Assembly: GCA_035772735.1 (NCBI GenBank)
Contig: JASDFA010000003.1
Span: 124,983,001-125,047,000 of the forward strand
Length of the DNA: 64,000 nt
Direction: 5' to 3'
Source: Datura wrightii
Lineage: Eukaryota > Streptophyta > Magnoliopsida > Solanales > Solanaceae
Shown: piece by piece, positions 46,297 to 56,845 of the stretch
Layout of the letters: every line of letters starts with the position of its first letter
Numbering within the stretch: the stretch's first letter is position 1
Program-made: the position numbers and the translations under genes
The notes under the pieces: model-generated
What the model was told of the DNA's origin: nothing
What the model saw: the letters and a program-made list of their open reading frames with translations, nothing else
The model's database searches: none

Positions 46297-46966
46297 TCAT
46301 TGTCCACCCCCCCAGTAGTGCTCACCCTTATCTGGTGGTCTTCCCATCAACTCTCGGGAATCATTCATTCGATTAGCATTCCCATGATCAATTACATTGA
46401 TCACCGAGAGTTCTTCATTCACCATCGGGAGCTTGGGTACTTTGTACACATCGAACACCTCTACCTTGTCATGTGCTCGCATTGTAAGTTGACCCGCAGC
46501 CACGTCGATTAATGCTTTCCCGGTTGCCAAGAAGGGTCAACCCAAAATAAATGGGACTTCAGCGTCTGGTTCAAAATCCAGAACAATAAAATCAACCCGG
46601 AAAAATGAGGGATCCCACTTGCACAAGCACATCCTCAACAATGCCATTCGGCCTAGCTAAGGATCTGTCTGCTAACTGCAAGATTACGGTTGTAGGTCTA
46701 GGACTCCCTAGACCCAACTTTCTGAATACCGAAGATGGCATCAGATTTATGCTCACCCCCAAGTCACACAATCCACGAGCTCGGATACGCTGCCCAATAG
46801 TAAGCTGGATAGCAAAACTTCCAGGGTCTTTTAGCTTCGTGGGCAGTCTATTTTGGATTCGGGTAGTGCATTCCTCCGTCAAAGCTACCGTGGCATACTC
46901 AGTCAAACGACTTTTGTTGGCCACGATGTCTTTAATATATTTGGCATATTTTGGCACTCCCTGCAA
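46297..46966 (-). pseudogene. Element H aspartic protease region
   Basis: Frame 46966-46592: VPKYAKYIKDIVANKSRLTE, CTTRIQNRLPTKLKDPGSF, then CDLGVSINLMPSSVFRKLGL, the protease active-site region in Athila form (DLGVS for DLGAS). Continues SPRPTTVILQLADRSLARP and EDVLVQVGSLIFPG. A frameshift and a TGA in ILG.PFLATGK follow, then KALIDVAAGQLTMRAHDK to 46297. The protease processes Gag. Pol is missing after this. Confidence 0.85.
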
Positions 46967-46996
46967 GACATCAACAAGAGGTAAATTAACATGTAC

Positions 46997-48640
46997 CTAT
47001 TTAAGCACCTCCATAAATTTCTTAAAACACGCCTCCTCTTTGTGTTTCTTGAGTCGTTGAGGGAACGGGGGTGGAGGTCTTTCTGATTCTGCTTCTTTGA
47101 TATTCCCCCTATCCGAACATTGTTCTTCCTCAACATCTGCTGCTCCTGACCTTTGAGGTGGTCTCTCCGGTTCCACCTCCTTCAGCTGCAAACCACTCCT
47201 TGTGGTCACTGCATTTACCTGCTTCGGATTTGGATCCGTGTCGCTAGGCAGTCCTCCTCTGGGCCTTGTGTTTTGGGCACTAGCAAATTGCCCAAATTGA
47301 TACTCAAGAGCCTTGGTCGCTAATTGATTGTTTTTCACTTCGGTTGCCAATTTAACATAGTCAGCCTGCAATTGCGCCTGATTAGCGATCATGGTCTTGA
47401 ACATTTCCTCAATGGTAGGTGATGGTGGTGGAGGAGGGGCATTGTGATTTCTGAATTGAGATTGGTAGTTCTGTTGCCCTCCTTGATTCCTGTGTATACC
47501 CTGACCCGAACTTTGGCCTTGTTGGTTGTTGCTACCCCACGAAAAATTTGGATGGTTCCTCCAATTTGAGTTGTAGCCGCTACCAAACTGCTGCTGATTT
47601 CTTTGTGCATTGCCCACAAAGTTAACCGAATCTGGGTTTGCTCCACAGCACTCAGCTGAGTGCTCACTGCTTCCACACACTTCACACCACATTTGCTGGA
47701 CCGCATTGACAGAAGCTGAAGGCTGGTTCAAATTCATGTTGCTGAAGTGGTTGTTCAACTGATTCTGCAAGGCAGCTATCTGTGTAGCGATAGCTGTAAA
47801 TCCATCCACTTCAAGCACTCCTGCTGCTTTCCTTGCTCCACCTCAAGATGAATCAGCATTCCATTCTGGATTGCCCTGTGAAATCCGGTTGAGCAAAGTG
47901 TACAACTCCTCATAAGTCTTTTCCAGCGCTTGCCCTCCAGCTGCTGAGTCTAGCAAAATTTTAGTATGGGGTTCCAAACCCCCAATAAATGTGTGTACCA
48001 ACACCTCATTGGACTGATGATAATGAGGATAGTCCCACAACATGGATTTAAATCTTTCCCAGGCTTGATATAAATTTTCTCCCTCCCTCTGTTTGAAACT
48101 TAGAATTTGACTTCTAAGTCTGGCTGTTTTACCAGAGGGAAAAAATCTTATCAAGAACTTCCGTGCTAGATCATCCCACGTTGAGATAGAATTTGGTGGC
48201 TCAGCTTTTAACCACCTCTTGGCTTCACCAAGTAATGAGAACGGAAATAGTGTGAGCCGAACATAATCAGGTGACACTCCAGCGGGTATATAAGTGTCAC
48301 TTATCTCCAAAAAGTTCTGGAGATGTTGTTGTGGGTCTTCATGAGGAAGACAGGTAAATTGCCCTCTTGTGTGCAACAGTTGCACCATATTCTGCTTTAG
48401 TTCAAATCTCCCTCCAGACTCTGGTTTGCGGATACTTGAATGTACATTGTTGGCATGTGGGATTGCCACCTCGCGAACCGGCCTTGCTGCTACTTCGTCG
48501 GGCACTAACACTGCCCTCACAACCGGTGGATTTTGTTGCTCCATAATAGTGTGTCTGAGCAAATACAGCTTCTTTTGTGGAGCTTCTCTGTGTTTACTAT
48601 GAAATTCACGTTCAGGCTCTATATAAGATTCCACCAGCTC
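46997..48640 (-). pseudogene. Element H gag
   Basis: Open 48634-47843 and 47818-46997, with one TGA between them (in NADSS.GGARK; L has CGA here) and a TAG in LK.VHVNLP (L has CAG). Seen: ESYIEPEREFHSKHREAPQ, QLLHTRGQFTCLPHEDPQQH, DYVRLTLFPFSLLGEAKRWL, SISTWDDLARKFLIRFFPSG (capsid), and the zinc knuckle CEVCGSSEHSAECC (about 47690-47645) with all CCHC residues. The N-terminal frame opens from a GTG-like position; where an ATG should be, the DNA reads CTGGCAAAGG. Capsid and RNA-binding protein. Only two point stops, so recently lost. Confidence 0.9.
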
Positions 48641-48773
48641 CTTGTCCTTTGCCAGTGTTCACAGAAATCAAGTCTGCAAAATACAGGCTAAGACCAAGTT
48701 GTCAACACTTAAGAAAATAAAATAAAAAATACAGTAAATTTACACTTAACAAAATTTCACCAATTGCCTAGTC

Positions 48774-48791
48774 TCCCCGGCAACGGTGCCA
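48774..48791 (-). other. Element H primer binding site (Asp-tRNA type)
   Basis: Minus strand TGGCACCGTTGCCGGGGA; differs by one base from TGGCGCCGTTGCCGGGGA, the site I know as Asp-tRNA type in Athila and Calypso elements. Six bases inside the LTR. The leader to 48640 has no ORF. Confidence 0.85.
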
Positions 48792-48797
48792 AAAACT

Positions 48798-50227
48798 TGT
48801 TCGGGTGTTTGCTATAGGGGTTAAAAACCGACACGCAAGTGCACGTGGTCAAACAAGTTATAAAGTGGCTAAGTAAGCCAAGTAACGAACCAAGGAGACT
48901 CTGGATAAGTAAAAATTGCTCAAGTATACTATATTCTATCTTACTTCTATATATGCTGACAACAACGTAACCAAAAGTTAAATAATTTTTGTTTATAAAT
49001 TATATACTAAAACTATTAACAAATATATACTTTGAATTTAAACTATGGATATGAGCATGCCAAGGTTAAGAACAAGTAATGAATTTGATTATAATCCTAA
49101 TTTAGTTAATCTTCTCTTCCTGTTGCTAGCCAAGAACATTAGCCTAGAGATTAAAACTCTCGTATTTAATCTCACTTAAGAATCATAAACCATCCGTCTA
49201 CATTTCTATGATCAAATGCAATTTATGACCTAGCAATACAATTTCGGTTCCTAAATTAACTAATACGGCTTTCAAGTATATTTCTATCAGGAAAGCACAT
49301 CAAAACCCAATTTTCCCAAATCAAGTTAAGAACAATACCCTATTAATTCACAACTTTCCAATTTCATGCTCTCTCGAGTGAAATCGGACTTTTTAGATGT
49401 ACATTAATGTCGGCCACACACCAATGCAGTAGAAACAAGAATTAATAGAACAACATGGAAGAAGAAGATGAAAAACCATATAATTCAATAATCAAAATTC
49501 ATCACCATTGTTCATAACCTCAGCAAGGAAGAGAATTAGCCACTCATTTGTGGATTAATCATCCTAAAACAAGTGTTAATCATACAAACAATTGATTGAA
49601 AGAAGAAAGAAAGAGAGAAAAACCCTTAGCTTTTTCGTCCCTCAACTGCCTGTAACCCACGTCCTTGCTCCACCAAGTCTGAATTAATTAAAAATAAGCC
49701 TAAGTGTTCTATTTATACTAGTGGGAATTTTTCCCGAAATAACAAGCAATGTGTCACGGAGGCCAACGCGGAGCACTGCCTCCGTGACACGGCGTGGACG
49801 CGGACCCTCACTGGAAATCTGGGGTCCGGGAATAAAGCCTCAACGTGGCACGACATGCAACGCGGTGGCTTGGCTCCGTGCCACGGAGCTGTCGCGAGGC
49901 TTCAATGGAAATTGACAAATTAATCACCCTCCAGGCAGTGTGCCTCCGCGATGGTAGCATGGCACGACTCCATCGCGGAGCCCCTTTACATTGTGCAGTC
50001 CAATGTCTTTTTCGTGCTCGCATCCAAGTCCAACTCCGATATTGTTCCAACATGCATTTTAGCTCCTCAAAATCATGTTTTACCTACAAAACAATGCTAA
50101 TCATGTTGGTTAGTATAAATTCACATTTTATTACCAATTACATGAAAATGTATACACGTTGCACAATAAACAAGTCGAAAATGATACGTTTGAGTATCAC
50201 TTGGGCATATAAATCTGCCCAAGATCA
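48798..50227 (-). repeat. 5' LTR of element H
   Basis: From TGTTCGGGTG to CTGCCCAAGATCA, 1430 bp. Minus-strand TATA at 49711-49717. Perfect palindromes 49751-49762/49779-49790 (12-bp arms) and 49944-49954/49970-49980 (11-bp arms). Terminal stem 50200-50207/50216-50223 is perfect. Confidence 0.95.
49711..49717 (-). promoter_or_regulatory. TATA box of H 5' LTR
   Basis: Minus strand TATAAAT in CTAGTATAAATAGAACAC, directly downstream of the palindrome cluster in the direction of transcription. Confidence 0.75.
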
Positions 50228-50232
50228 GTTCC
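50228..50232. repeat. Target site duplication of H, right copy (GTTCC)
   Basis: Matches 40303-40307. Confidence 0.95.
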
Positions 50233-51059
50233 AACAGTGGAAGGAGAGCAGGGGAGTTGGGTGCGGTTCCCGTTGGTTGGGAAGAGTTTGTTACCTCTTT
50301 CTTGGACAGATTCTTTCCTCGAGAATTGAGGGAGGAAAAAGCATTCGAGTTCATCAATTTGAAGCAGAATAACATGACTGGCCTGGAGTATGCCTTGGAA
50401 TTTACCCGGTTGTCCTAGTATACATCAGAGATGGTGCCCAATTTGAAGGCTCGTATGAGAAGGTTCGTGAATGGGGTACCAGATTCATTGGAAAAGGAGT
50501 GCAGGACCACCATGCTAATTAATGATATAGCTATCTCCATACTGATCATATATGCCTGTAGATAGAGGCAGAGCAGATAAAGGAGAAGGAGAGAGAGGCC
50601 AAGAGGGCCAGGACGGGGAGCTATTTGCACTTTTAGCAGATATCTGGTGGTGGACATCAACCTTAGTCCCTCTAGAGGTCGTAAGCTCCAGCCCCATCAT
50701 CAGCTACCTTTCCATCTAGACCTCGAGGTGATCATAGGAGTAGGGCGTTAGGTTCTAAGGGCCAAAGGAGCATGACAATAGAGTGCACTTTCCCAATTTG
50801 TAGGAAATATGGTAAGAACCACCTAGGAGAGTACTTGGTTTGCTCAGATATTTGTTTCGGGTGTGCGAAGCCCGGGCACATGCACAAGGGTTGTCCTTTT
50901 GCTAAGCAGAGAGATAGTAGAGGCCATGCCCCAACCACCACATCAGTAGCTCCAGCAACTTTCCAATCTCAATAGGGCGCCTCTTCTAGTGCGAGTGGCG
51001 GACAATGCCAGAATAGGTTTTATGCACTTTCATCTCGATAAGAGTAGGAGAATGTTATG
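50233..51059 (+). pseudogene. Element G gag, second part
   Basis: Resumes with QQWKESRGVG, then in a second frame WEEFVTSFLDRFFPRELREE and LKQNNMTGLEYALEFTRLS. It continues to a basic stretch (50580-50620) and PICRKYGKNHLGEY, VCSDICFGCAKPGHMHKGC (50800-50900), a double knuckle whose last unit has all CCHC residues. Stops at several points. Confidence 0.85.
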
Positions 51060-51540
51060 CGTTTTCCATCTTGATGATGTATGCATTGTTATATCTAGGG
51101 GATACATTATCTTTTGTGACTCCTTATACTGTTGTTAGTTTCGGTGTTAGTCCCAAAATCCTGTCAGAACCCTTCTCAATCTCTATTCTTGTCGATGAGT
51201 CAGTTCTAGCTCGACGGGTATATAGAAATCGCCCTGTCACAATCCTTCAAAAGGTCACCTCAACCAACCTAGTGGAGTTGGATATGACTGACTTCGATGT
51301 TATCTTTGGAATGGATTGGTTACATGCTTGTTATGCCTTGATCAATTATAGAACCTATACAGTAGAGTTTTGATTTCTAGGTGAACCAGTCCTAGAGTGG
51401 AAGGGTAGTTCAGATATGGCTGTAGGTCGCTTTATTTCCTATCTCAAGAATAAGAAGATGATCTTCAAAGGTTGTGTGTACCATCTATTTTGGGTCAAGG
51501 ATTCTACGTACGAGACCCCAGCTCTTTAGTCTATTTTTAT
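51060..51540 (+). pseudogene. Element G aspartic protease region
   Basis: Frame 51071-51373: ALLYLGDTLSFVTPYTVV (LYLGDT in place of LDPGST), SILVDESVLARRVYRNRPVT, FDVIFGMDWLHACYALINY. A stop follows TVEF, then FLGEPVLEWKGSSDMAVG and VYHLFWVKDSTYETPAL. Processes the polyprotein in intact copies; here the active-site Asp pair is doubtful. Confidence 0.75.
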
Positions 51541-52500
51541 TGTGTGTGAGTATCCGGAGGTATTTTTAGATGATCTACCAGGAGTCCCTCTCGAGTGTGA
51601 GATTGACTTCGGCATTGACCTTCTCCCTGATATGCAACCCATATCCGTTCCTCCTTACAAAATGGCTCCAGTCGAGCTAAAAGAGTTTAAAGAGCAGTTA
51701 AAGGATCTCTTAGACAAGGGTTTCATCAAGCCTAATAGGTCTATATGGGGTGCTCCAGTTCTCTTTGTTCGGGAGAAGGATGGTTCCCTTAGGATGTGCA
51801 TTGATAATCGGTAGTTGAACAAAGTCACAATCAAGAATAAGTATCCCCTCCCCAGGATTGATGACTAGTTTTATCAACTTTAGGGTGCTAAGTGCTTCTC
51901 GAAGATAGACCTCATATTCGGCTATCACCAGCTCAGAGTTAGGGAGAGTAACATTCCAAAGACAGCTTTCAGGACTCGTTATGGTCACTATGAGTTCGTA
52001 GTTATGTCTTTTGGACTAATGAATTCTCCTGTAGCTTTTATAGACTTGATGAACAATGTGTTCAAGTTGTATTGGATATGTTTGTGACTGTCTTCATAGA
52101 TGATATTCTCATATATTCTCGTAGCTAGGAGGAGCATGTCGCTCATTTGAGGATTGTGTTGCAAACTCTCAAGGATTGCCAACTGTTTGCTAAATTTAGT
52201 AAGTGTGAGTTTTAGCTAAACTTAGTAGCATTCTTGGGTCACGTGGTGTCTAGTGAAGGTATACAAGTGGACTCTCAAAAGATAGAGATGGTGAAGAATT
52301 TTCCTAGACCTGTCAGTCCTGTAGATATTAGGAGCTTTTTAGGTTTAGATGGCTACTATAGGATGTTCATAGAAGGACTTTCATCCATTATAGCACCGTT
52401 GACTATGTTGACCTAGAAGAAGGTCAAATTCCAATGGTCCGATGTTTGTGTGAAGAGTTTGCAAGAGTTAAAGGCTCAACTTACTTTAGCCCCAGTATTG
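51541..52500 (+). pseudogene. Element G reverse transcriptase
   Basis: Frame 51542-51814: CEYPEVFLDDLPGVPLECEI, LKDLLDKGFIKPNRSIWGAP, KDGSLRMCIDNR, then a stop where B has Q. Further: CFSKIDLIFGYHQLRVRE (51898), YEFVVMSFGLMNSPVAFIDL (51989), VTVFIDDILIYSRS (52087) with the catalytic pair intact, FLGHVVSSEGIQVDSQK (52234) and VDIRSFLGLDGYYRMFIEG (52321). Most stops here look like Gln-to-TAG changes. Not functional, but the motifs are the clearest Del-type RT in the window. Confidence 0.85.
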
Positions 52501-53137
52501 ACATTACTGGAGGGCACATATGGCTTCATTGTGTATTGCGATGCTTCTAGGGTTGGTCTTTGTTGTGTGTTGATACAGCATGTAAGGTCATTAGGTATGT
52601 TCTAGACAACTTAAGACTCACGAGAAGAAGTTTCTGATGCATGACCTAGAATTGGCAGCGATAGTATTTTCCTTGAAGATCTGGAGGCACTATTTTTATA
52701 GGGTGCATATGGATGTGTTCACGGACAACAAGAGCCTTCAATATGTATTTACTTAGAAGGAACTGAATTTGCGGCAAAGGAGATGGCTAGAACTTCTCAA
52801 GGATTAGGACATGAGTATCTTTCATCATCCCGGCAAGGCCAATATAGTGGCAGATTCTCTCAGTAGGCTATCTACAGAGAGTGTGTCCCATACTGAGGAT
52901 GGAAGAAAGGAGTTGGTGAAGGATGTCCATGGGCTTGCTCATTTAGGAGTTCACTTTACAAATTCGACGGATGGTGGTGTGATCATTCATAATGGGTCAG
53001 AATCTTCATTGGTGATGGAAATTAAGTCAAGGAAATACGAGGACCCTATCTTAGTAAAGCTAAAAGAAGCTATCCAAAATTAGAAAGTATAGGTATTCTC
53101 CCGGGGGGGGGGGGAAGATGGTGTACTCCAATATCTG
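52501..53137 (+). pseudogene. Element G RNase H and pre-integrase linker, cut at head-to-head junction
   Basis: TYGFIVYCDASRVGLCCVLI (52520) starts RNase H; VFTDNKSLQYVF follows near 52720. Frame 52811-53083 has HHPGKANIVADSLSRLSTES and VKLKEAIQN. After the run of 12 G (53103-53114) the linker resumes as GRWCTPISGP in another frame, so the G run is a frameshift within the element. At about 53137 the plus-strand reading ends and I begins on the other strand. No integrase of G is present. Confidence 0.8.
53103..53114 (+). repeat. Homopolymer run of 12 G
   Basis: Twelve G inside a pol reading that is otherwise recognisable on both sides; related copy A has VFSKRGRWFAP here, without the run. Confidence 0.9.
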
Positions 53138-53140
53138 GGC

Positions 53141-53651
53141 CCATAAACCTACAACACCCATAGCAAATATCTGACCTGAGGAAACACTCCCCGGCATGAC
53201 TCTTGACACACTCTCCGCAAGCTGGAAGGTACGCTCTACTTGCGTGCCCCTTTGATCCCTTGATCCCAAAGCCCGCTCTTATTATCACCCTTTGGTCTGG
53301 ATGGAACACTAGCTGATGATGGTGCTGTACCTAGTGACCTCTTCTGAAATTAAGGGTGGTGACCACTGTCGGATCTCTGATGAGTAAACCCATGGCTATC
53401 TGTCCGAGCCCTCTTTGTCTCCCTCTCCCTCGCATGAGCCGTCTCCATATGCTGGGTGTACAGAAATATGCAAGGAAAGTCCATATCCTGATGAAGCATG
53501 GCAGTCGTACAAACTTTGTCCAAATAACCCGCTACTCTATGGACAAATCTACTCACCCGCATCCTCTAATCGGCTACAAATCCTGGGGCATATTTTGATA
53601 GGCGAGTGAACTCAAGGGCATACTCTTGTACAGTCATTCTCCCTTGCTTCA
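53141..53651 (-). pseudogene. Fragment I: Del/Tekay gag scrap
   Basis: Minus-strand reading: NLKQGRMTVQEYALEFTRLS and VSRFVHRVAGYLDKV (53610-53500), ERETKRARTDSHGFT (about 53420), then PACGECVKSHAGECF and SDICYGC (53245-53150), the first zinc unit. Beginning and end of gag are missing. It is joined to G (left, opposite strand) and to J's RT (right, same strand). Confidence 0.8.
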
Positions 53652-54230
53652 AATTATAGCTATTTGATTATTGCTAGAATAACCATCCAGAAAGCTATAA
53701 TACTCCTGCCTTGCCATTCTATCCAACAATTGATCGATAAATGGTATGGGATAGTGATCTTTACGAGTGGCCTTATTTAGTTTCCTATAATCCATGCAAA
53801 TCCTCCAACCCGTGACTATTCGTGTGGGAATTAACTCGTTCTTCTCTTTGGTGACAACTGTCATTCCCCCTTTCTTTGGGACACATTGAACCGGGTTGAC
53901 CCCCTCGCTGTCTGAGATCGGATACACCACTCCTGCATCTAGCCACTTAATCACTTCCTTCCCGACTACATCTTTCATCATCGGGTTCAGCCTCCGTTGA
54001 TGTTGTACAGTTGGCTTAGATCCCTCTTCCATCAATATCTTGTGCATGCAGAAAGCTGGACTGATTTCCCGGATGTCTGACATCTGCCATCCCATAGCTC
54101 TCTTTCGCCTCCTTAGGACCACTAACGCTTCTTGCACCTGTGAATCTGTCAGTTTTGCAGAAATAATGACCGGAAATGTGTCATCTTCTCCCAAGAATAC
54201 ATACTGCAGGTGTGGAGGCAATGCTTTCAA
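53652..54230 (-). pseudogene. Element J reverse transcriptase, N-terminal part only
   Basis: An open frame of 193 codons: MKALPPHLQYVFLGEDDTFP, VQEALVVLRRRKRAMGWQMS, FCMHKILMEEGSKPTVQHQR, VIKWLDAGVVYPISDSE, VNPVQCVPKKGGMTVVTKEK and RICMDYRKLNKATRKDHYPI, ending FLDGYSSNNQIAI. These are the RT fingers of Athila type; the YxDD box and everything later are absent. Open but truncated, so not an enzyme. The end is a rearrangement point. Confidence 0.9.
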
Positions 54231-55139
54231 CTCTAATTTGGGTGCCTCCTCTATTGATGGCTTTAGTGATGGTTCTAAGGACCGCTACAAAGGCTCAAAC
54301 TCCTGCTTGCGAAAGAACATTTTTGCCTCATTTAGAGCTTGCACCATTTCATATGTTGCACCATCCCCTAACTGACTATGTACTACCAATGCTCCTTCCA
54401 AGGGATCCTTTGGGCCAATAAGCTGAAGTGCAAACTCTTGGTCCACAATAGTGATGGTTGATAACTCTTCATAAATGGCAGGTAGCTTCATAGCCTTGTA
54501 GACATCAAATACTTCTACCTTATCATAAGCTCTCATGGTTAGCTGCCCAGCAGCTACATCGATTAGAGCTCACCCAGTTTCCAAAAAGGGACGTCCCAAA
54601 ATAAATGGGACTTATGAATATGGCTCAAAGTCAAGAATTATGAAATCCACAGGGAAAATAAGAGAGCCCACTTGCACTAGCACATCCTCCACAATTCCAT
54701 CTGGCCTTGCCAATGAACGATCGGCTAGCTGCAAGATTACTGTAATGGGTCTGGGACTACCCAACCCCAACTTCTTAAATACAAATGTAGGCATTAAGTT
54801 GATACTCGCTCCCAAATCACACAAACCACAAGCTCGAATTTACTGCCCAATAGTAATCTGGATAGTAAAACTTCCCGGATCTTTGAGCTTTGTAGGCAAT
54901 CTATTCTGTATTCGAGAGGTGCACTCTTCAGTAAGTGCAACTGTAGCATATTCTGTCAGTCTGCTCTTGTTTTCCACGATATCCTTTATGTATTTTTCAT
55001 ACTTTGAAACTCCTTGCAAAACATCTACCAAAGGAAGATTAATGTGCACCTGCTTCAACACTTCCATAAACTTCTTGAAACATGCTTCCTCCTTATGCTT
55101 TCGCAATCTTTGTGGAAACGGGGGGAGGTGGTCTTTCAT
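54231..55139 (-). pseudogene. Element J aspartic protease region
   Basis: Frame 55139-54840: CFKKFMEVLKQVHINLPLVD, VSKYEKYIKDIVENKSRLTE, CTSRIQNRLPTKLKDPGSFT. After a stop, 54824-54612: CDLGASINLMPTFVFKKLGL (active site DLGAS), VEDVLVQVGSLIFPVDFII. The ILGRPFLETG box at about 54580 has the Arg that H and L lost, followed by a stop. Downstream 54536-54285 is the protease-RT linker (DKVEVFDVYKAMKLPAIYEE). Confidence 0.85.
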
Positions 55140-56715
55140 TCTCTGCTAACTTTTCACTCCCCCTCACATTCTCATTCTCTTCAGCCTGTTCTGTTGCTTC
55201 AGCTTGCTGTGGTGGCTTTTCGGGTTCCAACTTCCTCAGTTGTTGTCCACTTCTAGTTGTAATTGCATTCACCTGCTTGGGATTTGTGTCTGTATCACTT
55301 GGCAATCCACCCCGAGGTCTAGTATTCTGTGTTCCAGCTAACTGTCCCAACTAAAACTCCAAAGCCTTTGTGGCTAACTGCTGGTTTTTCGTGTCAACTG
55401 ACAATTTTACTTGATCAGCCTGCATCTGAGCTTGGTTAGCTATAATGGTCTTCAGCATGTATTCGATATTGCTAGACTGAGGAGGTGCATTATTCCCTCT
55501 GAATTGAGGCTGAAAATTCTGATGACCCCCTTGGTTCCTGTGCAAGCGCTGATTTAAACTTTGCCCCTGATGACTATTACTACCCTAGGAAAAATTCGAA
55601 TGGCTCCTCCAATTCGGGTTGTAATTGTTGCCATACTGCTGATTGTTGCCCCTTTGCGCATTGCCAACAAAATAAATTGAATTTGGATTGGCACCACATA
55701 CATCAGCTGAGTGCTCAGTGCTACCACAAACTTCACACCATACCTACTGGACTGCATTCACCGGAGCTTGTGACTGACCCAAGCTCATGCTACTAAAATG
55801 AGTGTTGATCTGATTCTGCAATGCGGCTATCTGTGCAGCAATAGTTGTGAGTCCATCTACCTCCAAGACCCCTGCCACTTTCTTCACCACCCATCGGGTT
55901 GTGTCAGCATTCCATTCAGGATTACCTTGTGAAATACGGTTCAATAAGGTATACAACTCTTCATATGTCTTTTCCGGCGCTTGTCCCCCAGCTGCAGAAT
56001 CTAACAAAATTTTTGTATGAGGTTCCAAGCCTTCAATAAAAGTATGCAACAACACATCATTTGACTGATGATGGTGAGGACAATCTCTCAACATCGACTT
56101 GAACCTCTCCTAGGCCTGATACAAGTTCTCACCTTCTCTCTGCTTGAAGCTTAGAATCTGACTTCTAAGCCTGACTATCTTCCTTGACGGAAAGAATCTA
56201 ATTAAAAACTTCTTCGCCAGATCATCCCATGTGGTAATAGAATTAGGCGGTTCATCCTTTAACCACCTCTTAGCTTCCCCCAACAATGAAAATGGAAACA
56301 GTGTAAGCCTCACATAATCTGATGATACTCCAGGGGGTATGTATGTGTCACTGATCTCCAAAAAATTTTGGAGATGCTGCTGTGGATCTTCATGAGGGAG
56401 ACCTGTGAATTGTCTGCTTGTATGCAATAATTGTACCATGTTTTGTTTTAGCTTAAATCTACCTCCTGGATCTGGTCTGTGGATGCTAGATGCAACATTG
56501 TTTGCGTGTGGGATTGCCACCTCGCATATCGATCTTGCAGCCATCACTTCAGGCACTAACTTTGCCTGTCCAACTGGTGGGTGCTATTGTTGTTCCAGAA
56601 TTTCCCTCTGTAACAACTGCAACTTCGTTTCTAGAGCTTCCCTCTTTTGCAAATGAAACTGTCTCTCCGGCTCCAAAAATGGATCCACCAATTCCTTATC
56701 TTTTGCCAACGTTCA
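55093..56715 (-). pseudogene. Element J gag
   Basis: Open pieces 56556-56110 and 56094-55744 are separated by one stop (NLYQA.ERF). Seen: QLLHTSRQFTGLPHEDPQQH, RLTLFPFSLLGEAKRWLKDE, TTWDDLAKKFLIRFFPSRK, LHTFIEGLEPHTKILLDSAA and LLNRISQGNPEWNADTTRW. The knuckle CEVCGSTEHSADVC (about 55740-55695) is intact. The C-terminal stretch 55545-55351 and 55350-55093 (NTRPRGGLPSDTDTNPKQVN). Same protein as in H and L but clearly diverged, so a sister family. Confidence 0.85.
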
Positions 56716-56821
56716 GAAAAGACTTAGTACCTGCAAGAGTAACCGCTAAGATCAAGTTATCAATACTTGAATAGAACTTGTAAACTAACACAAAAACAAT
56801 TTAACTCACCAATTTCACCCG

Positions 56822-56839
56822 TCCCTGGCAACGGCGCCA
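56822..56839 (-). other. Element J primer binding site (Asp-tRNA type)
   Basis: Minus strand TGGCGCCGTTGCCAGGGA, one base from the canonical form. Confidence 0.85.
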
Positions 56840-56845
56840 CAAACT

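Larger units (their letters stand above)
40308..50227 (-). mobile_element. Element H: Athila-like LTR element, 9920 bp, no RT, RNase H or integrase
   Basis: Two 1430-bp LTRs (40308-41737, 48798-50227), an Asp-type PBS (48774-48791), a PPT (41738-41753) and perfect GTTCC duplications make this structurally complete. On the minus strand the order is gag, protease, a short tail, then a spacer and an accessory ORF. After the protease it goes straight to the GGTTGCCTCC... border at 46200, so 3-4 kb of pol is missing by comparison with the usual Athila layout. By hand I count about 37 mismatches between the LTRs (roughly 97% identity), so the insertion is fairly recent. It would depend on enzymes from a relative. 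Confidence 0.95.

Noticed and set aside
49845..50372. 175-codon ORF, and its twin at 41355-41753
   Set aside because: Runs through the LTR of H and out across the target duplication into G's gag; an LTR read-through frame, not a gene.
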